From NCBI GenBank assembly GCA_022846035.1, contig AP025580.1, forward strand, positions 1,922,001 to 1,986,000: a stretch of DNA of 64,000 nucleotides, given 5' to 3'. Positions 10,601 to 18,560 of the stretch are shown in pieces (the first letter of the stretch is position 1; every line of letters begins with the position of its first letter). The notes beneath the pieces are model-generated. The model was not told where the DNA came from, ran no database searches, and saw only the letters and a program-made list of their open reading frames with translations. The stretch comes from Christensenellaceae bacterium. GTDB lineage: Bacteria > Bacillota > Clostridia > Christensenellales > Christensenellaceae. The translations under genes and the position numbers were made by a program.

Positions 10601-11917
10601 ATCCTCCGAGGACTTCACGATCTGCAAATCTCCACGCTTGAGCTTGTTGTTGAAGGTCACGGTAGAAACCTGACCGGAAACTACCGTCACACGGCGGGAC
10701 TCCTGCGGCTCATACTTGTCGTAATCCATCTCGGTCACGGTATAGACACCGGGCATCAGGTTGTCGATCTGAATTTCACCTCTTGCATTGGTCTTGACCG
10801 TCTGATTGACCCCGTTGCCGGTGACGGTAAAGGTGAGGTTGTCCACCTTGCCGTCCTCGCTCGTTTTGACGATCTTGGCAGAGCCGTAGGACACCTTCAG
10901 ATTGAGGAACGCCTGCACGGGGTCACTGACCGACTGTGCGTAGGTGATGACATCCTGCTTGCCGCTTCCCTGATTGAATGTTCCGTCCGTCCAGGTGATG
11001 ACACCACGACGGGACGAGCCAACCTTATTGGCGGTAATTCTTACGCTGTCAGAAGGAGCATCCGTTGCTGTGATAACAAGCTGGTTTCCGCTGACGCTGA
11101 AAGAAACGCCATCCTCATTCGCAGAAAAGCTGTAATCGGAAAGCACTCGGTTGTGGTCTGTCAGGGTAGCGGTGTAACCGCTACCGTCCCATTCCAGTTC
11201 CACGCTCTGCGCTCTGTTCGGGTTTTTGGACATAAAGCTGGGGATGGCGGAGTGACGCTGAACGCTTGCTTCAATGCTGTCATAGTAATCGCAAAACAGG
11301 TCATACAGCGGATGGGCAGTGCTGATAATGCCCTTAACAGCATCGTAGCTACCGGGGCTTACATAATCGAAGTCCTCGTCACGCTCACCGACAACGGTTT
11401 CCCAAATGAGAACCTGTGTTGCCATAGCTTCCGCCAGCGTTGCGGCATCAGCAGGGTTCTGTGAACGCCACGAGGTGCTGATGGGTCCCGTGTAACCGTA
11501 CTGCATAATACGCCCGATGAACAGCTTCATATCATAGGGGGAAATAGTGCTGTTGATGTCTGAGGGCAGGTTGTCCCAAAAGGTTTCGTCCTTACTGGTA
11601 TAAGTGTCGCCGGTATCCTGCCGCACTCCCGGCTCAATGCAGTAACAGATGTTACCGTCATACGAGTGCATTGCTCGAATGGTAGTGTACTTGGACTCAC
11701 CGGAATGCCAGCCGTTCATATACCGGAGATTGGGATGCCCCCAAGTGCCGCTGTAATCAATATTAGCATCGCCGCTTCTCGGAAAAGAAACAAGGTAGAC
11801 CTCTGCTCTTTCTCCTGCGGCATAGGCAGTGGTTGTGCCAATCCCCACAAGGGCTGTCAGGCACATCACGAGGGAAAGCAGTCCCGCCATCCCTCGCTTG
11901 AAAAGGTTCTTTTTCAT
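7643..11917 (-). CDS. large cell-wall-anchored adhesin: thioester (TQXA) domain plus ~10 SpaA/CnaB repeats
   Basis: Start placed at ATG 11917 (AAGGAGGTAAC upstream), giving 1,424 aa; the longer frame adds an implausible leader. Residues 1-33 are a signal peptide ending TTTAYA-A. The next ~250 residues form a thioester domain: Cys in YCIEPG and Gln in ATQVLIWE are the residues that would form the covalent thioester. About ten SpaA/CnaB-like repeats follow, each with an E-box such as YTVTEMD, WTVREI, YEVREI or YFVKET; one has Gln instead of Glu (YTVHQV). Such Glu residues drive intramolecular isopeptide bonds. The C-terminus has a sorting-like TPKTG in place of LPXTG, a hydrophobic helix and a KKKKKEDRN tail. 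Likely function is covalent attachment to host or partner cells during transfer (inference from thioester adhesins). Confidence 0.9.
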   Translation of the reverse strand: MKKNLFKRGMAGLLSLVMCLTALVGIGTTTAYAAGERAEVYLVSFPRSGDANIDYSGTWGHPNLRYMNGWHSGESKYTTIRAMHSYDGNICYCIEPGVRQDTGDTYTSKDETFWDNLPSDINSTISPYDMKLFIGRIMQYGYTGPISTSWRSQNPADAATLAEAMATQVLIWETVVGERDEDFDYVSPGSYDAVKGIISTAHPLYDLFCDYYDSIEASVQRHSAIPSFMSKNPNRAQSVELEWDGSGYTATLTDHNRVLSDYSFSANEDGVSFSVSGNQLVITATDAPSDSVRITANKVGSSRRGVITWTDGTFNQGSGKQDVITYAQSVSDPVQAFLNLKVSYGSAKIVKTSEDGKVDNLTFTVTGNGVNQTVKTNARGEIQIDNLMPGVYTVTEMDYDKYEPQESRRVTVVSGQVSTVTFNNKLKRGDLQIVKSSEDNLNEGVTFHLYGTSLSGIAVDEYAATDANGVATFEDVLISGSTPYTVEEVDTAVRYVVPEAQSAPINWNEVTNRSFLNILKKFSVTVTKSDAETGTAQGDASLAGAVYGIYKGETLVDTYTTDKNGQFVTKEYICDNDWTVREITPSEGYLLDATVHKIGAEPQLYTVEHNQTANDVTEQVAKGNIAIIKHTDNGDTQIETPENGAEFAVHLKAAGSYDSAKASERDYLTCDENGFAQTKDMPYGIYTVHQVSGWEGSELMPDFDVFISQNGATYRYLINNAPFNSFIKIVKQDAETGKTIPYAGAGFKIYDPDGNPVTMTFTYPTPTTIDVFYTNAEGSLVTPEKLSFGKGYSIVEVQAPYGYVLDETPVYFDVTEDNSTEESGVTVVKVDKPNMAQKGTITVEKIGEVFFGVSVIGGVDESGNELPTIYQPQYEKRGLPGAVYEIVAAEDIVTPDGTARNHKGEVVDTVTTDETGTAVSRELYLGKYEVREITAPDGMVLNPEPHCVELVYAGQNVAVTETATSFENERQKVEISLVKSIEQNERFGIGTNGEMKNISFGLFAAEEIVSASGTSIPANGLVEIISLNEDGTAKVKTELPFGSYYVQELATDSHYKLSDTKYPVTFGYADQDTAVVKIAANDGKAIENDLIYGSVSGKKVDENGDSLGGALIGLFRTDDGEFTKENALLTATSAEDGSFSFENIPYGTWYVREIEQPAGFVLDDTVYPVTIGADGQVVEIKIVNTYVRGNIHLTKVDSEYPDNKLTGATFEVYKDSNATGKLDDGDELLGTLTEKEKGEYSMNDLFHGRYFVKETKAPEAFVLDTGVYEVMIDTNGKTYEVENKAGVGFVNDAMRGNLKIVKTSSDGKVKGFAFRITGANGYDIILETNDKGEIFIDGLRIGDYTISEVSNSASSMYVLPADKKATVKLGSTTIVEMHNVLRDTPKTGDTTNLPLLYTLVGLSAVGIAVCGVIGFKKKKKEDRN

Positions 11918-11993
11918 TGTGTTTGTTACCTCCTTGAAAACGAAAAACGCACCGTACAATGACGATGCGTTTCGGGTGAAATGTGTTTTGTTG

Positions 11994-12683
11994 TTATGCG
12001 TAGCCGATATAGATTTCATAAGAGCCGCTTCCGGTCTGCTCATACCAAATCCACACATCGGTGATGTCGCCGTCCTTGGCATATCGGTCGAGATAGCCAC
12101 GAATATCCCGTTCGGTGTATTTGCATTTTACACCTGCGGCGATGGGGTTATCCCAGCAATACACGGCTCCGCTGTCGAGCGCAAGTCCGATGCTCTCAGC
12201 GTAGCTCTTGGCAAAGCTGATCCAGTAGTCAATGTCAAAAACCGGCTCAGTAGGTTCTTCTTTCGGCGGTTCCGGTGGCGTCGATTCCTCAGTTGCCGGA
12301 GGTGTGGGCTGTTCTTTTTCTGTCGGGGCAGCGGTTTCCGGTCGGCGTTCGGACTCGTCTGTTTTCTTTTCAGGTTCGCTCGGCTGTGGCAGCACTGCCG
12401 TGCTGTGGTCAGCCTGATCGGGAACCTCTGTTGTTTGGGTGTCACTTTCCGATACGCTTGCCGGGAACTCTGCGACACGGTTTTCTGTTTGTGATTCTGT
12501 GCTTTGGGGACGGTCAACCTCCGTTTTCTTTTCTGCCTGAGCCGTTTCTGATTCGCTGGGGACGATGTTACTGTCCGAAGAAGAAATGGGGTCAGGCGTT
12601 TCTGCAATATGCGAGGCGTTGTTGCATCCCGTAGTCAGACACAGAAACACTGCGAGTAGAATAACTGCGATTTTGGATTTCAT
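11994..12683 (-). CDS. ICE lipoprotein with Pro/Glu/Ser/Thr-rich stalk
   Basis: Start chosen at ATG 12683 (GGGAG eight bases upstream), giving 229 aa. The N-terminus MKSKIAVILLAVFLCLTTGC is a type II signal peptide with lipobox LTTG-C. Residues ~25-150 are low complexity, rich in Pro, Glu, Ser and Thr, as expected of a wall-spanning stalk. The C-terminal ~80 residues (from FDIDYWISFAKSYAE) form a small globular domain with two cysteines. The gene is 76 bases upstream of the adhesin and on the same strand, suggesting joint surface display. Function unknown. Confidence 0.8.
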   Translation of the reverse strand: MKSKIAVILLAVFLCLTTGCNNASHIAETPDPISSSDSNIVPSESETAQAEKKTEVDRPQSTESQTENRVAEFPASVSESDTQTTEVPDQADHSTAVLPQPSEPEKKTDESERRPETAAPTEKEQPTPPATEESTPPEPPKEEPTEPVFDIDYWISFAKSYAESIGLALDSGAVYCWDNPIAAGVKCKYTERDIRGYLDRYAKDGDITDVWIWYEQTGSGSYEIYIGYA

Positions 12684-12931
12684 ACGCTTCACTCCCTTCG
12701 ACAACATTCTACCCGATGAGAACTGCTCCGACAAAGGTACGTTTTGAAGCGCAACTTTTCATCATACCGCCAAAACGCAGTTTTCCGAATTGTGCGAACT
12801 CCGTTTGCTCTTAGATAGATTTAACTTAGAGAGATTAAGATAAATCAGGAGATAGTTTATTTCGGATAGTCTGGAAGTTCTCAGGGGTTGGAGTGTGAGG
12901 AAGGGGACAGCAGAAAAAATCCTCCGTGTGT

Positions 12932-13867
12932 CTATCGGCTGTCACGCTCTGCCCGCTGACGAAGAAAACGGCTGTAATGCTCCAGTGCTTTGACCACATA
13001 ATCCTCCGTTTGGCTTACGGGGATATTTTTCGGGATCAGACTTCGCACTTTGTCCCCACGCAGGACGATCTTCTCACGCTGATTTGGTTTTTCCTCGCCC
13101 ATAATGGCGGACACCACCTCCGGCGTGAGTTTTCCATCTGTGAAGAACTTCCGCATACGAATGGTCTGATCGTGGGACGGGGTGCATTGGTTCAGGTCGA
13201 TTTCATCAACCACCGCCCGCTGGCTGTCCTCGTCCAAATAGGAAAGCTCCACCGCAGGACGCATTTTAATTTTGCCCTCGTCCACAAGGTCAAGAAGCTC
13301 CGGCACAAGGTTTGTCAGACGGATATAGCGCTGGATCTGCGTTTGGCTTTCACCACTCTGTTCGGAAAGCTCGACCCGTGAAAAATTTAGTCCCACTGGG
13401 ACTAAATTATCTTTGCTCGGTCTGCCAGCTTGTCGCTTCATAGCCTCAAGCCTCATTTTATAGGCAAACGCCTTTTCCGAGGGAAGTATCTGCGACCGCT
13501 GGTAATTGCTCTCCACCATAAGGACGGTGGCGGCGTCACGGTCAAGGTCTACGACCTCGCAACGGAGTGCTTCAAACCCGGCAAGCTCACAAGCCCGTTT
13601 TCGCCTGTGACCGGAAATCAGCTCATACCTACCGTCCTCTTTCTGACGGACGGTAGCCGGAGTAATGACTCCTCGCTCCTTGACGCTCTCCACAAGCTGT
13701 ATCATATCCTCGTCGTCCCGTACCTTAAATGGATGGTCGGGAAAATCGTCGATCAGCTCAAGGGGAATATCTCGGATTTTACTGAGCTTGGCATCGTCCC
13801 GAAGCTCCTGTGTAGAAAACAGGTCATCGAGCGTCGGCAGAGTGAAGTCGCTCTTTCTTCCTGCCAT
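12932..13867 (-). CDS. parB: ParB/RepB-family partition protein
   Basis: Start placed at ATG 13867 (AAGGAGGTG upstream), 311 aa. Residues ~35-125 are the ParB N-terminal nuclease-like fold: IPLELIDDFPDHPFKVRDDE, then ESVKERGVITPATVR and the signature YELISGHRRKRACELAG. A helix-turn-helix region follows (SRVELSEQSGESQTQIQRYI). The start lies 44 bases inside the end of parA, so the two are translationally coupled. It should bind centromere-like sites on the element and work with ParA to keep the excised form stable; it could also act as a transcriptional regulator of the element. Confidence 0.9.
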   Translation of the reverse strand: MAGRKSDFTLPTLDDLFSTQELRDDAKLSKIRDIPLELIDDFPDHPFKVRDDEDMIQLVESVKERGVITPATVRQKEDGRYELISGHRRKRACELAGFEALRCEVVDLDRDAATVLMVESNYQRSQILPSEKAFAYKMRLEAMKRQAGRPSKDNLVPVGLNFSRVELSEQSGESQTQIQRYIRLTNLVPELLDLVDEGKIKMRPAVELSYLDEDSQRAVVDEIDLNQCTPSHDQTIRMRKFFTDGKLTPEVVSAIMGEEKPNQREKIVLRGDKVRSLIPKNIPVSQTEDYVVKALEHYSRFLRQRAERDSR

Positions 13868-14648
13868 CGGCAGACACCTCCTTTGCGAACTCAGCATAAG
13901 CCTTTGCAACAGGACTGCTCGGCTCATACTTGTAGATGCTTACGCCCTTGGAGGCAACCTCTGCGGCTTTCACTGCCATAGGAATGGAGGAACGGTATAT
14001 CTTAATAACGCTCCCAAAGTTCTTTCGCAGTGCGTCGGCAGTGCTTTTTGCGAGGTTGGTGCGGTTATCTACGATGTTCAATAGGATACCGTCGATTCGC
14101 AGGCTCGGATTGATGTACTGCCTGACCTTTCCAATGGTCTGCATCAGTTGGGTCATTCCCTTTGCCGGAAGATATTGCGCCTGCACGGGAATGATTACGC
14201 TATCTGCCGCCGCCAAAGCATTCAGAGTTACCATACCGAGCGAAGGCATACAATCAATCAGTACATAATCATAATTGTCTTTGACCTTGCTCAGATAGCT
14301 TCTCAGAATGGTTTCACGGCTCATTGCGGTGACAAGCATCATTTCCATAGCAGACAGCTCGATGTTGGCAGGGAGCAGATCGACATTTTCCTCGTGATGC
14401 AGAATGCCGCTTCGTGGGTCTGTATGATCTTCACGGATAACCCCGGATAGCTTATCGGTAATGGTCGTCGTAAGACTGTCATTATCTCGCCATCCGAGGC
14501 AAGTCGTAAGGTCGCCCTGCGGGTCGGCATCTACAAGGAGTACCTTCTTGCCGAGTCGTGCAAGCCCGACACCCAAATTGACCGTTGTGGTCGTTTTGCC
14601 TGTGCCGCCTTTCTGATTGCAGATAGCAATGGCTTTACAGTTTGGCAT
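13824..14648 (-). CDS. parA: ParA-family partition ATPase
   Basis: Start placed at ATG 14648 (GGAGG nine bases upstream), 274 aa. It begins with the deviant Walker A motif KGGTGKTTTT, followed by VLLVDADPQGD (Walker A') and YVLIDCMPSLG (Walker B region), the standard ParA/Soj layout. No N-terminal DNA-binding extension, so it is the short type (Soj-like). It overlaps parB by 44 bases. Upstream (14649-14730) is an inverted repeat in the leader. Likely function: ATP-dependent positioning or maintenance of the element. Confidence 0.93.
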   Translation of the reverse strand: MPNCKAIAICNQKGGTGKTTTTVNLGVGLARLGKKVLLVDADPQGDLTTCLGWRDNDSLTTTITDKLSGVIREDHTDPRSGILHHEENVDLLPANIELSAMEMMLVTAMSRETILRSYLSKVKDNYDYVLIDCMPSLGMVTLNALAAADSVIIPVQAQYLPAKGMTQLMQTIGKVRQYINPSLRIDGILLNIVDNRTNLAKSTADALRKNFGSVIKIYRSSIPMAVKAAEVASKGVSIYKYEPSSPVAKAYAEFAKEVSADGRKKERLHSADAR

Positions 14649-14688
14649 TTCGCTTTTCCTCCTTCTTATTAGATTTGGATCGCTCGAT

Positions 14689-14726
14689 CCACCAAAACAC
14701 AGGAAACTTGTCCTGTGCTTTGGTGG
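14689..14726 (-). repeat. inverted repeat in the parA leader
   Basis: CCACCAAA-N-CACAGGA and its complement TCCTGTG-N-TTTGGTGG face each other across six bases: 15 paired bases with one mismatch, about 40 bases before the parA start. No T-run follows, so it is more likely a protein-binding or RNA control hairpin (for example ParB or a repressor autoregulating parA) than a terminator. Confidence 0.6.
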
Positions 14727-15143
14727 TCGCATTTAGCTCGATCTCATCCCCCAAATGCGTAAAAGGAAATCAACAGGCGTTCGGCTGCTGACCGAACTCA
14801 TAGGAATCTCACCTCTGCCGGGTACTCCGCCAGCCCCATAGGGAAGTATCATTGTCCCTGATTCGTTTCATCGCCTTATCCGTTGCAAGCGGATATTTCA
14901 GAATGGTTCGGAATCGCTACCAACCTTGCTTTCCGTGATAACCCCTGTGGGCAGGAAGTTCGTGGCGCACCTTCATTCGGCTGGGGCTTTCGCCCCCGAT
15001 CAGGAATGTACCTGTTGAATGTCTATTCGATTTTCAAGGTTCGTGAGGTTTTTGCCCTCACTAACCAACTGGGAAATTTTTTTCGATTTGTACGAAGTTT
15101 TTTTGAGATTTTTCAAAAAAATTTTTCGACCACCTTTCAGGAG

Positions 15144-15184
15144 CAAAAAAAGCCCCTATCACATCACAAAAATGTAATAGGGGC
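15144..15184 (-). terminator. rho-independent terminator (second of tandem pair)
   Basis: On the minus strand GCCCCTAT pairs with ATAGGGGC across a 17-base loop and is followed by TTTTTTT. It would stop transcription coming from lysS into the element. Confidence 0.75.
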
Positions 15185-15192
15185 AGAAATAG

Positions 15193-15222
15193 AAAAAGCC
15201 CGCTGATTGAAATCAGCGGGTT
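15193..15222 (-). terminator. rho-independent terminator (first of tandem pair)
   Basis: On the minus strand CCCGCTGATT pairs with AATCAGCGGG with a two-base loop, followed by CTTTTTC. It lies 130 bases after the lysS stop codon. Confidence 0.75.
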
Positions 15223-15288
15223 TAAATCATATGAAATTATCGTATGCTATCGGAACTTGTCTGCAATCGCAAAATTCCAAACGCATTT

Positions 15289-15331
15289 TTGGCGTAAGCT
15301 CGGAGTAAATTGGCGTAAGTTGTGGCGTAAG
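15289..15331. repeat. three direct GGCGTAAG repeats at the element-lysS junction
   Basis: GGCGTAAG occurs at 15291, 15312 and 15324, with spacings of 21 and 12 bases, within 60 bases of the lysS stop. Short direct repeats at the end of an element are typical of recombinase arm-type binding sites; this assignment is an inference. Confidence 0.45.
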
Positions 15332-15351
15332 CACCGACAATTTAGGGTCAA

Positions 15352-17289
15352 TCAATAGAGCTTTGCGCCTGCCGGAATGTGAGGATCGACCATCAGCAAA
15401 TGCAACTTTTCTTCACCGTTTTCGTGATGCACGGCTGAGATCAACATACCGCAGGAGTCGATACCCATCATCGCTCTTGGAGGCAGATTGGTGATTGCAA
15501 TGCAGGTCTTACCAACCAGTTCTTCCGGCTCATAATATTCGTGAATTCCACTCAAAATGACCCTATCTACGCCGGTTCCGTCGTCCAAAACGAACTTTAA
15601 GAGCTTTTTGGACTTCTTCACGGCTTCGCATTCCTTGACCTTTACGGCACGGAAATCGCTCTTGGAGAAGGTGTCAAAATCGACCTGATCCTGGAACAGT
15701 GGCTCGATCTGAACATTGGAAAAATCAATTTTTTCTTCCACAACGGGAGCAGTCTGAGCAGCCTCCGCAGGAGCAGAAACTTCCTTGGAAACCTTCTTGT
15801 CAGAGTCCAACGGCTTCATTGTCGGGAACAGCAGTACGTCACGGATGGAAAAGCAATCCGTCAGTAGCATAACCAGGCGGTCTACGCCAATACCCATACC
15901 GCCTGTGGGCGGCATCGCGTACTTAAGCGCGGTGACAAAATCCTCGTCCATCATATTGGCTTCCTCGTCGCCCTCCGCACGCTTTCTGGCCTGCTCTAAA
16001 AACCGCTCGCGCTGGTCGTCCGGATCGTTGAGCTCCGAAAAGGCATTTGCCAGCTCCCGTCCTGTAATAAACAGTTCAAACCGCTCCGTGAGCCAGTCGC
16101 TGCCCGGCTTTTTCTTTGCGAGCGGCGATACCTCGATCGGATAATCGTAAATAAAGGTCGGCTGGATAATGTTCTCCTCCACTTTCTGCTCGAAAGCCTC
16201 GTTTAAAAGCATGCCCCGCGTCAGCGTTCCTTCGAAGTCGATCCCCGCCTTTTTGGCAAGCTCGCGCGCCTGCTCGTCCGATTCGCATGACGCAAAATCC
16301 ACACCCGCGTATTCCTTGACCGCTTCATTCATCGTAAGACGCTTCCACGGGCTGCCGAGGTCGATTTCCGTTCCCTGGTATGTGATTACATCGCTGCCGT
16401 TTACCTGCCGCGAGCAATAGCGGAACAACTCCTCGCACAAATTCATCATGCCTTGATAATCCGTATATGCCTGGTAAAGCTCAACCGTCGTAAATTCCGG
16501 ATTGTGCTTGGGGTCCATGCCCTCGTTGCGGAAGATACGGCCGATCTCGTATACGCGTTCAAAACCGCCTACGATAAGGCGTTTTAAGTGCAGTTCGGTG
16601 GCGATACGCAAATACATATCAATATCAAGCGTATTGTGGTGCGTGATAAACGGCCGCGCCGCCGCGCCGCCCGCGCTCGTCTGCAGCACCGGCGTCTCCA
16701 CCTCGATGTATCCCTGTTCGTCCAGGAAATCGCGGATACCCTTGATAATCTTGGAGCGCGCATAAAATACGTTTTTCGCCTCCGGATTTACGATCAGGTC
16801 CACATAACGCTGGCGGTACCGAAGATCCGTATCCTTAAGGCCGTGCCATTTCTCCGGCAGGGGCAAAAGCGATTTGGAAAGCAGCTTCACCGTATGGGAC
16901 TTAATGGAAATTTCACCTGCGTTCGTTTTGAATACTTCGCCCGTAATGCCTACAATATCGCCAATATCGAATTTCTTGTATTCCGCATAGGGTTCGTCGC
17001 CCATCACGTCGCGCCGCGCGTAGATCTGTATTTTCCCACGGCCGTCCATAATATGGAAAAAGCTTGCTTTACCCATCACACGCTTGGAAATGATCCTCCC
17101 TGCAACGCAGACTTCTTTCCCCTCAAGCGTATCGAAGTTGTTCAGAATGTCCTCCGAGGAATAATTCTTTTCAAATACCGTGACTTCGTAAGGATCGCGT
17201 CCGTCGTCCTTTAACGCCTGCAGCTTTTCCCGCCGCACGCGCAATATTTCGGACATTTCCTGCTGCGTCTTTTGTTCCTGTTCCGCCAT
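15352..17289 (-). CDS. lysS: lysine--tRNA ligase (class II) with C-terminal EMAPII/Trbp111-like tRNA-binding domain
   Basis: The 645-aa protein charges tRNA-Lys with lysine. Residues ~60-165 are the OB-fold anticodon-binding domain ([20 protein letters not shown]). The class II core shows motif 2 ([15 protein letters not shown]) and motif 3 ([14 protein letters not shown]). After residue ~500 a short Ala/Glu/Pro linker leads to a ~110-aa extra domain ([20 protein letters not shown], then [20 protein letters not shown]) of the tRNA-binding type normally found on MetRS or as free Trbp111/CsaA. Standard bacterial LysRS is about 490-500 aa, so this is a fusion. It follows greA by 13 bases and shares its promoter. 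The element described at 1-15.35 kb abuts its stop codon without altering the protein. Confidence 0.95.
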   Translation of the reverse strand: MAEQEQKTQQEMSEILRVRREKLQALKDDGRDPYEVTVFEKNYSSEDILNNFDTLEGKEVCVAGRIISKRVMGKASFFHIMDGRGKIQIYARRDVMGDEPYAEYKKFDIGDIVGITGEVFKTNAGEISIKSHTVKLLSKSLLPLPEKWHGLKDTDLRYRQRYVDLIVNPEAKNVFYARSKIIKGIRDFLDEQGYIEVETPVLQTSAGGAAARPFITHHNTLDIDMYLRIATELHLKRLIVGGFERVYEIGRIFRNEGMDPKHNPEFTTVELYQAYTDYQGMMNLCEELFRYCSRQVNGSDVITYQGTEIDLGSPWKRLTMNEAVKEYAGVDFASCESDEQARELAKKAGIDFEGTLTRGMLLNEAFEQKVEENIIQPTFIYDYPIEVSPLAKKKPGSDWLTERFELFITGRELANAFSELNDPDDQRERFLEQARKRAEGDEEANMMDEDFVTALKYAMPPTGGMGIGVDRLVMLLTDCFSIRDVLLFPTMKPLDSDKKVSKEVSAPAEAAQTAPVVEEKIDFSNVQIEPLFQDQVDFDTFSKSDFRAVKVKECEAVKKSKKLLKFVLDDGTGVDRVILSGIHEYYEPEELVGKTCIAITNLPPRAMMGIDSCGMLISAVHHENGEEKLHLLMVDPHIPAGAKLY

Positions 17290-17302
17290 TTTCCGCTCCT
17301 TC

Positions 17303-17779
17303 TTATCTGTGGATATCGAGAATCTTCAGCTTAACGGTGCCTCCCGGCGTTTCCACTTTAACCGTGTTGCCCACTTTTTTGCCCAGCAACGCGCGTCCCA
17401 CGGGTGATTCGTTGGAGATTTTGTTCTGGCTCATATTCGCTTCCGCAGAGCCTACGATCATATATTCGACCTCTTCGTCAAACTCTTTATCATAAACCTT
17501 TACCGTTGTGCCTACGTTGACGCGCTGTACATCCACGTCGTCCTGGTCGACGACCGTAGCGTTCCTGAGCATCTTTTCGAGCATAACGATCTCGCCTTCG
17601 ATCTTGGCCTGTTCGTTTTTCGCTTCATCGTATTCCGCATTCTCCGAAAGGTCGCCGAAAGCGCGCGCTGTTTTGATCTCTTCCGCGATCTCCAGGCGCC
17701 GTACCGTTTTCAAATACTCCAGCTTTTCCTCGAGTTCCTTTACCCCTTGATGCGTCAAGACTACATCGTCATTTGCCAT
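17303..17779 (-). CDS. greA: transcription elongation factor GreA
   Basis: A 158-aa protein of normal GreA length. The N-terminal coiled coil carries [17 protein letters not shown] with the acidic tip residues that act in the RNA polymerase secondary channel to stimulate cleavage of backtracked RNA. The C-terminal FKBP-like domain ends [22 protein letters not shown] precedes the start. A strong promoter lies immediately upstream, and lysS follows in the same transcript, a common clostridial arrangement. Confidence 0.97.
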   Translation of the reverse strand: MANDDVVLTHQGVKELEEKLEYLKTVRRLEIAEEIKTARAFGDLSENAEYDEAKNEQAKIEGEIVMLEKMLRNATVVDQDDVDVQRVNVGTTVKVYDKEFDEEVEYMIVGSAEANMSQNKISNESPVGRALLGKKVGNTVKVETPGGTVKLKILDIHR

Positions 17780-17842
17780 TCGTTATATCCTCCTGTTGAG
17801 CGCTCTAAAAGCGCACAAATTTCCATTTTTTACATGACATCT

Positions 17843-17870
17843 ATTATATAGAAATTCTATACTTTGTCAA
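17843..17870 (-). promoter_or_regulatory. strong vegetative promoter of greA-lysS
   Basis: On the minus strand TTGACA (17865-17870) and TATAAT (17843-17848) are both perfect and are 16 bases apart. The -35 box overlaps the sigH stop codon. The start site would lie about 55 bases before greA. Confidence 0.85.
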
Positions 17871-18547
17871 GTTTTGGGCCGGGCGGCGTCAAGGAACTTA
17901 TCGATCTTTCCCTTGGCCCTCTGGAGCGCATTATCAATGGATTTTTCATGTCTTCCCATGGTCTTGGCGATCTCCTGGTACGACTGCCCCTGCAGGTAAT
18001 AGCCCAGCACCCGCTTCTCTAAGCCCGAGAGCATTTTTGTGATTTCTTCCTCGATACTGGCGTAATCTTCCTTATCGATGATGATCTCTTCCGGATTCGT
18101 AATCTTGGTCGCCGCAATCAGATCCACCAGCGTACGCTCAGATTCTTCGTCGTATACCGGCTTGTTTAAGGATACATATGAATTGAGAGGCTTATGCTTT
18201 TGCCTTGTAGCCGTCTTGATGGCCGTGATGATCTGCCGCGTCACGCACAGTTCAGCAAAGGCGCGAAAGGACGCCTTTTTATCTGCGTCGTAATCGCGCA
18301 CCGCCTTATAAAGACCGATCATACCCTCCTGTACAATATCTTCCTTATCCGCGCCGATCAAAAAATAAGAGCGCGCCTTGGAGCGCACAAAATTTTTATA
18401 TTTATGCAGGATAAATTCGAGGGCGTCCGGTTCTTTATCCGCCAGCCCCACGATTTCTTCGTCGCTCAAAGCCGCATACCGCTCAAGCCCCCGATGCTCT
18501 TCATCCAATTCCGTCTCGTCTAACCGTTTGTCTTCGCCAAACTGCAA
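17867..18547 (-). CDS. sigH: RNA polymerase sigma factor SigH (sigma-30)
   Basis: A sigma-70-family factor with region 2 (EDIVQEGMIGLYKAVRDYD) and region 4 (YQEIAKTMGRHEKSIDNALQ) in the SigH arrangement. In Bacillota SigH drives early sporulation, competence or stationary-phase genes. Start choice matters: the longest frame begins with TTG at 18574 inside the rlmB end with no good ribosome binding site, whereas TTG at 18547 (reading MQFGEDKRL) has GAGGAG nine bases upstream, so I prefer 226 aa from 18547. It is the last gene of the cyclase-to-sigH string, overlapping or abutting rlmB. The neighbourhood mrnC-thyX-rlmB-sigH is a classical clostridial order. Confidence 0.93.
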   Translation of the reverse strand: MQFGEDKRLDETELDEEHRGLERYAALSDEEIVGLADKEPDALEFILHKYKNFVRSKARSYFLIGADKEDIVQEGMIGLYKAVRDYDADKKASFRAFAELCVTRQIITAIKTATRQKHKPLNSYVSLNKPVYDEESERTLVDLIAATKITNPEEIIIDKEDYASIEEEITKMLSGLEKRVLGYYLQGQSYQEIAKTMGRHEKSIDNALQRAKGKIDKFLDAARPKT

Positions 18548-18560
18548 CTGCCTGTTCTCC

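Larger units (their letters stand above)
14649..15351. other. non-coding end of the integrated element
   Basis: No convincing gene lies in these ~700 bases. They hold the parA leader hairpin, an unassigned stretch around 14760-15060, a T/A-rich stretch near 15075-15130, two tandem minus-strand terminators, and three direct copies of GGCGTAAG close to the lysS stop codon. No integrase or excisionase gene is at this end, so recombination genes must lie at the other end of the element, outside the window. Confidence 0.6.

Noticed and set aside
7784-11464. Long plus-strand frames (437, 449 and 296 aa) opposite the adhesin
   Set aside because: Repetitive coding of the adhesin leaves the opposite strand open; no ribosome binding sites and no family motifs.
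11829-12634. Plus-strand frames of 221 and 119 aa over the lipoprotein gene
   Set aside because: Mirror images of the Pro/Glu-rich stalk region of the lipoprotein.
14700-15352. tRNA gene as integration target of the element
   Set aside because: No cloverleaf-capable sequence or CCA-type acceptor end was recognised at the boundary.
15352-17800. T-box or other riboswitch ahead of lysS or cysS
   Set aside because: The leaders are short (greA leader ~55 bases; cysS leader ~35 bases) and lack T-box features.
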